Assembly: GCF_039542385.1 (NCBI RefSeq)
Contig: NZ_BAABIA010000001.1
Location: 372,001-436,000, forward strand
Direction of reading: 5' to 3'
Origin: Prosthecobacter algae
Lineage (GTDB): Bacteria; Verrucomicrobiota; Verrucomicrobiia; Verrucomicrobiales; Verrucomicrobiaceae
DNA length: 64,000 nucleotides
Shown here one piece after another: positions 25,705 to 33,749 of the stretch. Below the pieces are notes generated by a model. That model was not told the DNA's origin. It made no database searches and saw only the letters and a list, made by a program, of their open reading frames with translations. Position 1 is the stretch's first letter, and each line of letters opens with the position of its first letter. A program made the position numbers and the translations under genes.

Positions 25705-27219
25705 ATGAGTTCCAAATCTGCCGCACCTTCGACTGCGCCCGACATGAAGTTGTTCTGGGCCTGCTTCATCGCCCTCGTCGCCACCTCCTTTGTTTTTGGG
25801 GTGCGGGCGAATACCATGTTGCAGCTCCAAAATGAGTTCAATCTGTCCGAGCAGCAGAAAGGCAACATCGGCGGGGCGGGCATGTGGCCTTTTGCCATCA
25901 GCATCATATTTTTCAGCCTGGTGATTGACCGCATCGGGTACAAGTTGGTCGCCCTCTTTGCCATCGCCTGCCACAGCATCTCCTTGATCCTCACGGTGCA
26001 GGCCACGGGGTACTCTTCCTTTTATTGGGCCACTCTGCTCATCGCGATTGCCAACGGTTCGGTGGAAGCTTTTGTGAATCCGGTGGTTGCCACCATGTTC
26101 CCTCGGGATAAGGCCAAATGGCTGAATATCCTGCACGCTGGCTGGCCTGCGGGTCTCGCCCTCGGAGCTCTGGCCACGGCCTTGTGTCAGGCGCAGACCT
26201 GGCAGTTCAAATACTCGCTGTGCTTTATTCCGCTGGTCATTTACGCGGTGCTCACGCTGCCGCGCATGTTCCCTGTCAATGAACGTGTGGCTGCGGGTGT
26301 CAGCTACCGTGACATGCTTAAGGAAGTGGGCGGTGTCGGCTTTTTCATCCTGGGTTCCTTGCTCTACTTTGCCATCATGCAGATGGCTGGGAAGCAGGTC
26401 TCGCTTGTCTCCTCGGCGACCATGGGGGCCGTCATCGGCGCTGCTGCTTTCATTTACACCCGCTCGCCAGGAAACTGGCTTTTCCTAGTGGTGCTTATCA
26501 CCATTGGGCCACTGGCCACCACGGAACTGGGCACCGATGGCTGGATGCCTGACCTGCTGAAACTGAGTGGGCCTGATTTTCCCAATTTTGAGACTTGGAT
26601 CTTTGTTTATGTCTCTGCTGTCATGACCGTGCTGCGGTTTTACGCGGGTCCCATCGTTCACCGTTTTTCGCCCATCGGCCTGCTGGTTATCGGTGCTTCC
26701 ATTGCCATCGTGGGTCTGCTCATGCTGTCGAATTCCGTCGGCTGGGCGATCCTGGGAGCCTCGACGATCTATGCGCTGGGCAAGACCTTCCTCTGGAGTA
26801 CCACCCTGGGCATGACCTCCGAGCAATTCCCCAAAGGTGGCGCGCTGACTCTCAATGGTGTTTCCGCCGTGGGCGTTTTGTTTCTCGGGGTTCTGGGCAG
26901 CCCCTACATCGGTTACAAGCAGGACATGGACATGGAGAAAAGGCTCAGCTCCACGGAGCATGCTGCTCTCTATGCTCAGGTGAAGGGCGAGTCCAAAGAC
27001 GGCATGTTCGGCCTCACGCCGACCCTCGATCAGGAAAAGATCAAGGCGCTGCCTGCGCCTGAACAGAAGCAGCTGGAAGCCGTCCAGGCCGCCAACAAGC
27101 GTGGGGCCTTCACCACCATCGCCATCTTGCCCACCTTCATGCTGGTCTGTTATTTGGGCCTGTTCTTCTATTTCCGGAGCCGCGGCGGGTATAAACCCGT
27201 CGAAATTGGCGGGCATTGA
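25705..27219 (+). CDS. MFS transporter (paralogue 1)
   Basis: The 504-residue protein has 12 predicted helices with MFS features: GNIGGAGMWPFAISIIFFSLVIDRIG (loop 2-3 region), LNILHAGWPAGLALG in helix 5, and a large loop between helices 10 and 12 (about residues 405-460). It is close in layout to the next gene (27365) and both share NILHAGWPAGL and ALGKTFLWSTTLG-type motifs, so they are tandem paralogues. The substrate is probably a sugar or organic acid, but this cannot be read from sequence. Codon use is ordinary for the window. Confidence 0.85.
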   Translation: MSSKSAAPSTAPDMKLFWACFIALVATSFVFGVRANTMLQLQNEFNLSEQQKGNIGGAGMWPFAISIIFFSLVIDRIGYKLVALFAIACHSISLILTVQATGYSSFYWATLLIAIANGSVEAFVNPVVATMFPRDKAKWLNILHAGWPAGLALGALATALCQAQTWQFKYSLCFIPLVIYAVLTLPRMFPVNERVAAGVSYRDMLKEVGGVGFFILGSLLYFAIMQMAGKQVSLVSSATMGAVIGAAAFIYTRSPGNWLFLVVLITIGPLATTELGTDGWMPDLLKLSGPDFPNFETWIFVYVSAVMTVLRFYAGPIVHRFSPIGLLVIGASIAIVGLLMLSNSVGWAILGASTIYALGKTFLWSTTLGMTSEQFPKGGALTLNGVSAVGVLFLGVLGSPYIGYKQDMDMEKRLSSTEHAALYAQVKGESKDGMFGLTPTLDQEKIKALPAPEQKQLEAVQAANKRGAFTTIAILPTFMLVCYLGLFFYFRSRGGYKPVEIGGH

Positions 27220-27364
27220 TACGTTTCTGCCCACTTTTTTCCTTGTGAGCACCATTTGCCCCACCTAAAACAAGCCCGCTTTGCCAGGACGGGGTCATTC
27301 CCGACGTTAAGGCACTCCCGATTCACCCATCGCAAATCCGCAATCAACCCAATACAACACACAC

Positions 27365-28915
27365 ATGTCAGCAAAATCAGAAGGCATAGCACCTAACGCC
27401 AGCCGGCTCCTCTGGGCCGGATTCATGGCCATCCTCGCCGCCGGCGTCGGCTACTCCGTTCGTGGAGGTATTCTCGGCCAGTGGGCTGAACAGTTCGGAT
27501 TCACCATGACAGAACTCGGTGCCATCACGGGTGGTGGTCTTACCGGCTTCGGTATCGTGATCATCCTCAGTTCCTTGATCGCTGATAAGGTGGGTTACGG
27601 CAAACTGATGCTTCTGGCCTTCGGTCTCCATTTCATCTCTGCTGTCATCACGCTTGCTGCACCTGCAGCATTTGCCAGTGGTGGCAAGGAAGCGGCATTC
27701 AACTGTCTTTTCTGGGGCATGTTCATCTTCGCCATCGGAAATGGTCTTTGCGAAGCTGTGGTGAATCCTTTGACGGCAACTTTGTTCCCTAACAACCGGG
27801 CGCATTATCTGAATATCCTGCATGCAGGCTGGCCTGCTGGTTTGGTCATTGGCGGTCTTTCCTCAGCCTTCATGTCTGCGAAGACCAATGAAGCTGGAGA
27901 AGTGATTTCTGCGGCTGTGGATTGGAAGATCCAGATGTCTCTTTTCCTGGTTCCTGTGATCCTCTACGGTCTCATGCTCTTTGGGCAAAAGTTCCCAAAA
28001 TCCGAGGCTGCTGGCGCAGGTGTCACCTTGGGAGGCATGATCAAGACTGTTTTTGCTCCCTTGATGCTAGTGTTGCTAATCATTCACGCTTTGGTGGGTT
28101 ATGTCGAACTTGGAACAGATTCCTGGATCAGCAAAATCACAGGTTCTATCATGGCTAGCCCAATGAAGGGGCTGATGCTCTTCGTTTACACTTCGATGCT
28201 GATGTTCTGCCTGCGTTTTGTCGCTGGTCCTATCGTCCACAAGATCTCTCCTCTGGGCCTTCTTTTTGTCAGTGCCATCCTTGGTGCCACTGGTCTGACG
28301 CTCCTTAGCAGTGCTCAAACGGTGGTTCTGTGCGTGGTTGCTGCAACAGTTTATGCCTGTGGCAAAACCTTCCTTTGGCCGACCATGCTGGCAGTCGTTT
28401 CTGAGCGATTCCCTAAAGGCGGTGCGGTAGCGATTGGTATGGTTGGTGGTGTTGGTATGCTCTCGGCTGGTTTGCTGGGTGGCCCTGCCATTGGCTTCAA
28501 ACAAGATTTCAATGCTTCTAAAAATCTTGAGCAGGTGGCTCCAGCTACCTATGAGCGTTACAAGGCTGATAAAGAAAACTCGTTTATGGGTTACAAGGCA
28601 GTGGGCCTTGACGGTGCCAAGGTTGGCGTCCTTGAAGACAACGGTAAGGAGCTGGCCCGCGCGGGTGAACTGCTCGCGAAAGAAGGTAAAAAAGACGAGA
28701 ACCATGCGAAGCTCGCTACTTGGTGGGCTGCCGCTCAGCCGATGGCTGCCGAGGACAAAAAACCTGTGCAGTCGGCAGGTGTCTTTGGCGGACAGATGGC
28801 TTTGAAACTGACGGCCTATGTGCCGATGGTGATGGCCGTTCTTTATCTGTTTTTGATTCTCTATTTCAAAGCCATCGGCGGTTATAAGCCGGTTCAGCTA
28901 GACGAGAAGCACTAA
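27365..28915 (+). CDS. MFS transporter (paralogue 2)
   Basis: The 516-residue protein is the tandem paralogue of the gene at 25705. Shared landmarks are NILHAGWPAGLVIGG, the ACGKTFLWPTMLAVVSERFPKGGAV segment and the ending YFKAIGGYKPVQLDEKH, which matches the neighbour's YFRSRGGYKPVEIGGH. It has an extra loop near residues 375-460. Codon use differs clearly: many T-ending codons (GCT, GGT, GTT, CTT), unlike the C/G-ending style nearby. This could reflect high expression or separate origin. It has a 145-base upstream gap and its own terminator. Confidence 0.85.
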   Translation: MSAKSEGIAPNASRLLWAGFMAILAAGVGYSVRGGILGQWAEQFGFTMTELGAITGGGLTGFGIVIILSSLIADKVGYGKLMLLAFGLHFISAVITLAAPAAFASGGKEAAFNCLFWGMFIFAIGNGLCEAVVNPLTATLFPNNRAHYLNILHAGWPAGLVIGGLSSAFMSAKTNEAGEVISAAVDWKIQMSLFLVPVILYGLMLFGQKFPKSEAAGAGVTLGGMIKTVFAPLMLVLLIIHALVGYVELGTDSWISKITGSIMASPMKGLMLFVYTSMLMFCLRFVAGPIVHKISPLGLLFVSAILGATGLTLLSSAQTVVLCVVAATVYACGKTFLWPTMLAVVSERFPKGGAVAIGMVGGVGMLSAGLLGGPAIGFKQDFNASKNLEQVAPATYERYKADKENSFMGYKAVGLDGAKVGVLEDNGKELARAGELLAKEGKKDENHAKLATWWAAAQPMAAEDKKPVQSAGVFGGQMALKLTAYVPMVMAVLYLFLILYFKAIGGYKPVQLDEKH

Positions 28916-28948
28916 ACGAAACGTCGTTTACCGATTAGTTTCTTCCAG

Positions 28949-28979
28949 CGGCGTCCCCTCACAGGGACGCCGTTTTTTT
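28949..28979 (+). terminator. rho-independent terminator
   Basis: The stem CGGCGTCCC/GGGACGCCG with loop CTCACA is followed by TTTTTTT, 33 bases after the second MFS gene. Confidence 0.9.
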
Positions 28980-29064
28980 GCACCCCGATGTCACCTGCAT
29001 TTCACACTTGCTCATCGCTCAAAAGCCAGAACCTTGAACTCAGAACATCCTCCCCTCCTTTTCC

Positions 29065-29295
29065 ATGCCGACCTACGTTTACGAAACCATCCCTCAGTTT
29101 GAAGGTGACCTGCCCAAGCGTTTTGAAATCCGCCAGAGCATGAAGGACAATGCTTTGACTCAGCACCCCGACAGTGGCCAGCCCGTGCGGCGTGTGCCGA
29201 TTGGTGGCACCGGGGTGATGGGCGGCAGCAGCAGTGCAGGCAGCGCCTCCTCTTCTGGTGGTGGTTCCTGTGGCACCGGTTGTGGCTGCCATTAG
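29065..29295 (+). CDS. FmdB-like small protein lacking the zinc-ribbon cysteines
   Basis: The 76-residue product begins MPTYVYETI and has FEIRQSMKDNALTQHPDSGQPVRRV, aligning with the FmdB/putative regulatory zinc-ribbon family (MPxYxYxC..C, FE..QS+.D.pl..CP.C...VRR). Here the four zinc-ribbon cysteines are absent: the first pair is replaced by an E-T-I-P-Q-F stretch and the second by HPDSG. Instead the C-terminus is a Ser/Gly linker ending SCGTGCGCH. The fold may persist without zinc, and the tail could hold a metal. A very similar tail ends the unrelated YlbF-type protein at 46406. Confidence 0.7.
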   Translation: MPTYVYETIPQFEGDLPKRFEIRQSMKDNALTQHPDSGQPVRRVPIGGTGVMGGSSSAGSASSSGGGSCGTGCGCH

Positions 29296-29314
29296 GCCAT
29301 TGATGCACCACGAG

Positions 29315-29812
29315 GTGTAGGCTGCCCGCGCCAGCGGGTGGGCGACTGGTCTGGTGTTATCGAGCTTCCAAACACCACGCCCTGGCGGGCGCAGCTACGT
29401 GTTGTAGTTGCCCGCGCCAGCGGGTGTGCGAATGGTCTGGTGTTATCGAGCTTCCAAACACCACGCCCTGGCGGGCGCAGCTACGTGTTGTAGCTGCCTG
29501 CGCCAGCGGGTGGGCGACTGGTCTGGTGTTATCGAGCTTCCAAACACCACTACTTGTTGTAGCTGCCCGCGCCAGCGGGTGGGCGACTGGTCTGGTGTTA
29601 TCGAGCTTCCGAACCCCCACGCCCTGGCGGGCGCAGCTACGTGTTGTAGCTGCCCGCGCCAGCGGGTGGGCGAATGTTCTGGAGCATCGAGCTTTCCAAA
29701 CCCCACGCCTTGGCGGGCGCAGCTACGGAGTGTAGCTGCCCGCGCCAGCGGGTGGACGGATGCTCTGGAGCATTGAGCTTTCCAAACCCCACGCCTTGGC
29801 GGGCGCAGCTAC
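29315..29812. repeat. six-unit array of REP-like long hairpins
   Basis: Six consecutive units of about 85 bases (the third about 70) each start with a left arm containing GTAGCTGCCCGCGCCAGCGG and, except unit 3, end with a right arm CCTGGCGGGCGCAGCTAC that is nearly its reverse complement. The centre of units 1-3 adds a smaller inverted repeat TGGTGTT/AACACCA. Unit 3 has lost the right arm. Units 1-4 share one centre and units 5-6 another (CTGGAGCAT..). The array fills the gap between two convergent genes, typical of REP/BIME elements mobilised by RAYT-type transposases. No transposase is present here. Short ORFs running through it are artefacts. Confidence 0.85.
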
Positions 29813-29819
29813 GGCCTGC

Positions 29820-30242
29820 TCAGGCCACCACCAGCGTCACCGGGATGTTTCCGCGAGTGGCGTTGGAGTAAGGGCAGACGATGTGGGCCTTGGCCACGAG
29901 GTCTTCCACCACACTCTTTTCCAAGCCAGGGACATGGATGGTGAGCGTGACTTCCAAGCCGAAACCTTCGCCATCATCCCGGGCACCGATGCCCACTTGA
30001 CCAGTGACGGTGGCATCACTTGGGACGAGAATCTTGGCTTTGCCGGCGACGAACTTCAGTGCGCCCAGGAAACAGGCGGAGTAACCGGCGGCAAAAAGCT
30101 GTTCGGGGTTGGTGCCGGGACCGCCGCCACCACCGAGTTCCTTCGGTGTGGAAAGGGTCACGGAGAGGACGCCATCGGCAGTGGCTGATTTGCCTTCACG
30201 GCCGCCGGTCGAGGTTGCCTGGGTGGTGTAGAGAACTTTCAT
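29820..30242 (-). CDS. Ohr/OsmC-type organic hydroperoxide resistance protein
   Basis: The 140-residue protein has the Ohr subfamily residues: Arg15 in TGGREGKS, Glu47 in [15 protein letters not shown], redox Cys57 and Cys123 in [13 protein letters not shown]. Ohr reduces organic hydroperoxides using dihydrolipoamide-linked thiols. The length is typical. The gene is on the same strand as the SDR gene upstream (33-base gap), so the two likely form an operon under the divergent TetR regulator. Confidence 0.92.
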   Translation of the reverse strand: MKVLYTTQATSTGGREGKSATADGVLSVTLSTPKELGGGGGPGTNPEQLFAAGYSACFLGALKFVAGKAKILVPSDATVTGQVGIGARDDGEGFGLEVTLTIHVPGLEKSVVEDLVAKAHIVCPYSNATRGNIPVTLVVA

Positions 30243-30275
30243 GAGGTGATGATGTTTGGAGTTAGATGATGAAGC

Positions 30276-31022
30276 TTAACGAAGACCGCCTGAAACCACG
30301 AGTGTTTCTCCCGTGATCCAAGAAGAATCGTTTGATGCGAGGAAAACGGCCGCCGTGGCAATGTCCTGCGGCTGGCCGATGCGGCCCAGGGGAGTTTGGG
30401 ATTCCACCTGCTGGCGGAATTGGCCTTCGGCAAAACCGGCGGTGTGTACGCCTTCTGTCTCGACCATCCCAGGATTGATGGCATTGACGCGGATTTTTTT
30501 CGCCCCGAGTTCTTTTGAAAGGACTTTCGTCAGGGCATCCACGGCGGCCTTGGTGCCGGAGTAAACGGCCGAGCCTGGAGGCGTGTAGCTGCTGACCACG
30601 GAGCTGATGTTGATGATGCTGCCACCTTCAGGACCGATGAGTTTCACGGCCTCCTGAGTGGTGAGCAGTAGGCCCAGCACGTTCAGGTTATACTGCCTGT
30701 GAAAGTGTTCTTCGTTGATGGCTTCCAGCGGGGAGAATTCATAGACGCCAGCGTTGTTCACCAGGATGTCCACTTTGCCGTAGGCCTTCTTCGTTTCAGC
30801 GAAGAGCTGGTCAATGTCGGCCTTCTTGGAAACATCACCCTGCACGGCGATGGCGCGGCCCCCTTTGAGGGTGATTTCATCCACGACCTTGTCTGCCCCG
30901 GCTTTGCTGGAGGCGTAGTTGACCACCACGGCGGCACCTTCAGCGGCGAGGTGTTTGGCGATGGAAGCTCCGATGCCTTTGGAGGCTCCTGTGACGACGG
31001 CGACTTTGTTTTCGAGTTTCAT
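30276..31022 (-). CDS. short-chain dehydrogenase/reductase (SDR)
   Basis: The start at 31022 gives MKLENKVAVVTGASKGIGAS; the longer frame is discarded. The 248-residue protein has TGASKGIG (11-18), NNAG (89-92), catalytic Ser (near 140), Y154-x-x-x-K158 and a C-terminal SWITGETLVVSGG. It belongs to the classical SDRs, resembling FabG-like or glucose-1-dehydrogenase-like enzymes. It is transcribed away from a TetR regulator gene, with operator-like palindromes in the gap, and upstream of the ohr-like gene; a stress- or electrophile-responsive reductase is a fair inference. Confidence 0.9.
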   Translation of the reverse strand: MKLENKVAVVTGASKGIGASIAKHLAAEGAAVVVNYASSKAGADKVVDEITLKGGRAIAVQGDVSKKADIDQLFAETKKAYGKVDILVNNAGVYEFSPLEAINEEHFHRQYNLNVLGLLLTTQEAVKLIGPEGGSIINISSVVSSYTPPGSAVYSGTKAAVDALTKVLSKELGAKKIRVNAINPGMVETEGVHTAGFAEGQFRQQVESQTPLGRIGQPQDIATAAVFLASNDSSWITGETLVVSGGLR

Positions 31023-31052
31023 GAGGATATCAGTTTGAGGTGTTGCAGATTC

Positions 31053-31085
31053 GTTTTGTATCGAACGGTATGGAAGTGATAATGC
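31053..31085 (+). promoter_or_regulatory. candidate promoter for the TetR gene
   Basis: A TTGTAT box and a GATAAT box are separated by 16 bases. They fit sigma-70 spacing and lie 40 bases upstream of the TetR-type gene start. Confidence 0.4.
31059..31070. promoter_or_regulatory. candidate TetR operator 1
   Basis: The palindrome TAtCGaaCGgTA (capitals match on both arms) lies between the putative -35 and -10 boxes of the TetR gene, in the gap between the divergent SDR and TetR genes. Confidence 0.4.
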
Positions 31086-31112
31086 TGGACAGAAAGTCGT
31101 CAATGAATATTT

Positions 31113-31124
31113 TACCGATCAGTA
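31113..31124. promoter_or_regulatory. candidate TetR operator 2
   Basis: TACCGATCAGTA resembles the first operator (TA-CG spacing) and reaches the first base of the TetR start codon. A second, weaker copy like this is common for autoregulated TetR genes. Confidence 0.3.
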
Positions 31125-31732
31125 TGAAAAAAGAATTAACACCCCCCGCAGTTGGCCGTCCGCGTGCCTTTGACCCGGATGTGGCGCTTGAAAAAGCCAT
31201 GCAGGTTTTTTGGAAGCATGGTTATGAGGGCACTTCCTTGAGCGACCTCACGGAGGCCATGGGCATCAACCGCCCCAGCCTCTATGCGACCTATGGCAAC
31301 AAGGAACAGCTTTTCATCAAGGTGCTGGACCGCTATGGCTCGGGCCCGGTGGCCTACGTGCTGGAATCGCTGAATGAACCCACGGTTCGAGGGGTGATCG
31401 AAAAAATGCTGCAAGGCTCGGTGTGTTTGTTGAGCGATCCTCAGCATCCGCGCGGCTGCATGGCCCTGCAAGGCATGCTCTGTGGCGGGAAGGACTCCGC
31501 CTTTGTGCTGGAGCACGCTAGAGCGCGGCGTGTTGCCGCCCAGGAGAAAATACGCGAGCGTTTTGAGCGGGCACGGAAAGAAGGTGACCTGACGCTTGAG
31601 GTGAACGCAGGCGATCTGGCGCGCCATCTGGCCATGCTGCTCAATGGGCTTTCCATCCAGGCCTCCAATGGAGCCAGCGCGAAGGAACTGAAACGTGCGG
31701 TGGAGTTTGCTTTGAAGACCCTGCCTGTGTGA
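31124..31732 (+). CDS. TetR-family transcriptional regulator
   Basis: The start at 31124 (MKKELTPPAVGRPRAFD) is preferred since the longer frame runs through the promoter. The 202-residue protein has an N-terminal HTH with FDPDVALEKAMQVFWKHGYEGTSLSDLTEAMGINRPSLYATYGNKEQLF, typical of the TetR group where the recognition helix is MGINRPSLYATYG. The C-terminal ligand domain contains two Cys in RGCMALQGMLCGGKD. It very likely controls the divergent SDR/ohr genes and itself. A thiol-based redox sensor role is possible but not shown. Confidence 0.88.
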   Translation: MKKELTPPAVGRPRAFDPDVALEKAMQVFWKHGYEGTSLSDLTEAMGINRPSLYATYGNKEQLFIKVLDRYGSGPVAYVLESLNEPTVRGVIEKMLQGSVCLLSDPQHPRGCMALQGMLCGGKDSAFVLEHARARRVAAQEKIRERFERARKEGDLTLEVNAGDLARHLAMLLNGLSIQASNGASAKELKRAVEFALKTLPV

Positions 31733-31791
31733 GGCCCGGTGCATCCTGTCATTTGATTTAACTCGGCATCTCCCCACACTGTGAGACCCCC

Positions 31792-32811
31792 ATGCGCGTT
31801 TTCTGCCAAATTCTAACCCTCATTCTTTTTCTCACTGCCTCGATGCAGGCTGCGGAGGGAAAGACGGTCCGCATCTTGACCATCGGCAACAGCTTTTCCC
31901 GCAATGCGACCAACCATCTCGATGACCTCGCCCTGGCCGGTGGCCACACCTTGATTCATACACCCATCGTGGTCGGGGGCGCTTCGTTGGAACTGCATTC
32001 CGGAAGGGCCATAGCCCATGCTAAAGACCCGAAGGACAAGGCGGGCCTCTACACGAATGGCCGCAGTCTGGTCCAGGAACTGAAGGCCGAAAAATGGGAT
32101 TACGTGACGATCCAGCAGGCCAGCATCAAAAGCCATGATCTGACGACTTACCAACCGCACGCAAGTCGTCTCTGGAAGCTAATCCAGAAGAATGCTCCTT
32201 CCGCAAAGCTGCTGGTGCACCAGACCTGGGCCTACCGGAAAGACGATCCGCGTTTTACCAAACCCAATGGCAAACCCGGCGAGCCAAAGACCCAGGCGGA
32301 AATGCATGAGATGCTGAGCAAGGCCTATGCAGCCATCACTCAAGAACTGGGTGCCAAACGTCTGCCCGTGGGAGATGCGATGTACATGGTCGATACCGAT
32401 GCAAAGTGGGGCTTTCAGCCTGGGCCTTCGTTTGATCCCAAAAGTCTGAAGCGTCCGGCCCTGCCTAACCAAAAGCATTCTCTGCATGTGGGCTGGAATT
32501 GGAAGAAGGGAAAAGATGGGAAAATCAACCTGGGCATGGATGGCCATCACGCGAATCTAGCCGGGGAATACCTGGGGGCCTGCGTGTGGTATGAAGTGCT
32601 GTTTGGCGAAAGCCCCGTCGGCAATGCCTATGTGCCCAAAGGGCTGGCGGCAGACTATGCTCGATTCCTTCAAGAGACCGCGCATCTGGCTGTGACACAA
32701 GCTGCGGCGAAGTCAGCGTCTGCTAGTCATCTTCGTGAACGGGGAAATGGCCTGGCTCTCCAAAGCAAAGAGATGCAAACTTTGGCAGACTTGACCTCTC
32801 AACCTCAATGA
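31792..32811 (+). CDS. secreted DUF4886 / SGNH-like hydrolase
   Basis: The 339-residue protein has a signal peptide (FCQILTLILFLTASMQAAEG) and then VRILTIGNSFSRNATNHL, an SGNH block I-like GNSFS nucleophile loop. It also has DYVTIQQASIKSHD and a C-terminal DGHHANLAGEYLGACVWYEVLFG, where Asp-x-x-His would complete the triad. DUF4886 proteins are common in Bacteroidetes and Verrucomicrobia near polysaccharide genes and are probably esterases. It overlaps the next gene by 4 bases (ATGA), implying translational coupling with the EamA transporter. Confidence 0.8.
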   Translation: MRVFCQILTLILFLTASMQAAEGKTVRILTIGNSFSRNATNHLDDLALAGGHTLIHTPIVVGGASLELHSGRAIAHAKDPKDKAGLYTNGRSLVQELKAEKWDYVTIQQASIKSHDLTTYQPHASRLWKLIQKNAPSAKLLVHQTWAYRKDDPRFTKPNGKPGEPKTQAEMHEMLSKAYAAITQELGAKRLPVGDAMYMVDTDAKWGFQPGPSFDPKSLKRPALPNQKHSLHVGWNWKKGKDGKINLGMDGHHANLAGEYLGACVWYEVLFGESPVGNAYVPKGLAADYARFLQETAHLAVTQAAAKSASASHLRERGNGLALQSKEMQTLADLTSQPQ

Positions 32812-33683
32812 ATCCAGGCACCCGTGCTCCGCGCTGGGCGGCCATCATCCCCTGGCTGTTTGTCCTGCTGTGGAGTAGCGGCTTCATTGGGTCCAAGCTG
32901 GGTGTGCCGTATGCCGAGCCCTTCACATTCCTGACGCTGCGCTATGTCATCGTGCTGGCGGTATTGGTGCCAATCGCTTTTCTCACGCGTGCGCCATGGC
33001 CGCAGGGCAGGGGACAGATCGCCCATCTCATTTTGGCGGGCTTGCTGATTCATGCCCTGTATCTCAGTGGCTGTGTGTACGCTTTGCGGTTAGGCCTGCC
33101 AGCAGGAATCGTCAGTCTCATTGTCTCCCTGCAGCCTCTGCTGACAGCCGCCTTGGCTGGCATGATGCTGGGCGAAAAGGTGATGCCCCGGCAATGGGGC
33201 GGACTGGCGCTGGGCTTCATCGGCACGGTGCTGGTGGTCGCTCACAAAACGGGTAGCGGCCTCACCTTTATCTCCACCGTGCCTGCGCTTTTGGCCCTCA
33301 TTGGAATCACTGCGGGCACCCTCTGGCAAAAGCGTTTTTGTCCCGCCTTTGACCTGCGTACCAGCACCGTGGTGCAGTATGCCGCCAGCCTCGTCATCAC
33401 GGCCATTCTCTCCCTGGTCACCGAGACTCGCGAGGTGCAGTGGACGGGCCAGTTTGTCTTTGCCCTTCTTTGGGTGGCCCTGGTTCTTTCCATCGGTGCC
33501 ATCAGCCTTTTGAATCACCTCATCCGCAGCGGCACAGCAGTGAATGTAGCTAGCCTTTTTTACACCGTCCCAGCGGTCACCGCGCTGATGGCCTGGGGCA
33601 TCTTTGGTGAAACTCTCACTGGTCTGTCCTTGGTGGGAATGGTGGTGGCGGTGCTCGGCGTGTGGCTGGCGCGGGGAAGGTGA
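32808..33683 (+). CDS. EamA/DMT-family transporter
   Basis: The 291-residue protein has ten predicted helices in two repeated halves, each with an EamA pattern: LWSSGFIGSKLGVPYAEPFTFLTLRY in the first and AITALMAWGIFGETLTGLSLVGMVVAVLGVWL in the second. The family exports metabolites or amino acids across the inner membrane. It starts inside the stop of the DUF4886 gene (ATGA overlap). The substrate is unknown. Confidence 0.88.
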   Translation: MNPGTRAPRWAAIIPWLFVLLWSSGFIGSKLGVPYAEPFTFLTLRYVIVLAVLVPIAFLTRAPWPQGRGQIAHLILAGLLIHALYLSGCVYALRLGLPAGIVSLIVSLQPLLTAALAGMMLGEKVMPRQWGGLALGFIGTVLVVAHKTGSGLTFISTVPALLALIGITAGTLWQKRFCPAFDLRTSTVVQYAASLVITAILSLVTETREVQWTGQFVFALLWVALVLSIGAISLLNHLIRSGTAVNVASLFYTVPAVTALMAWGIFGETLTGLSLVGMVVAVLGVWLARGR

Positions 33684-33749
33684 TTCACTTTCCCCCAATC
33701 CTGGCCCGTTGCGTGCGTTGGTAGTGGTTTTTACAACCATTGGTTAACC

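Noticed and set aside
24350..25726. 458-codon minus-strand ORF
   Set aside because: Antisense to the FG-GAP protein gene, whose seven repeats are clear.
29315..29812. CRISPR array or coding ORFs in the repeats
   Set aside because: Units are tandem hairpins with shared centres rather than short repeats with unique spacers; no cas genes; ORFs follow the repeats in several frames.
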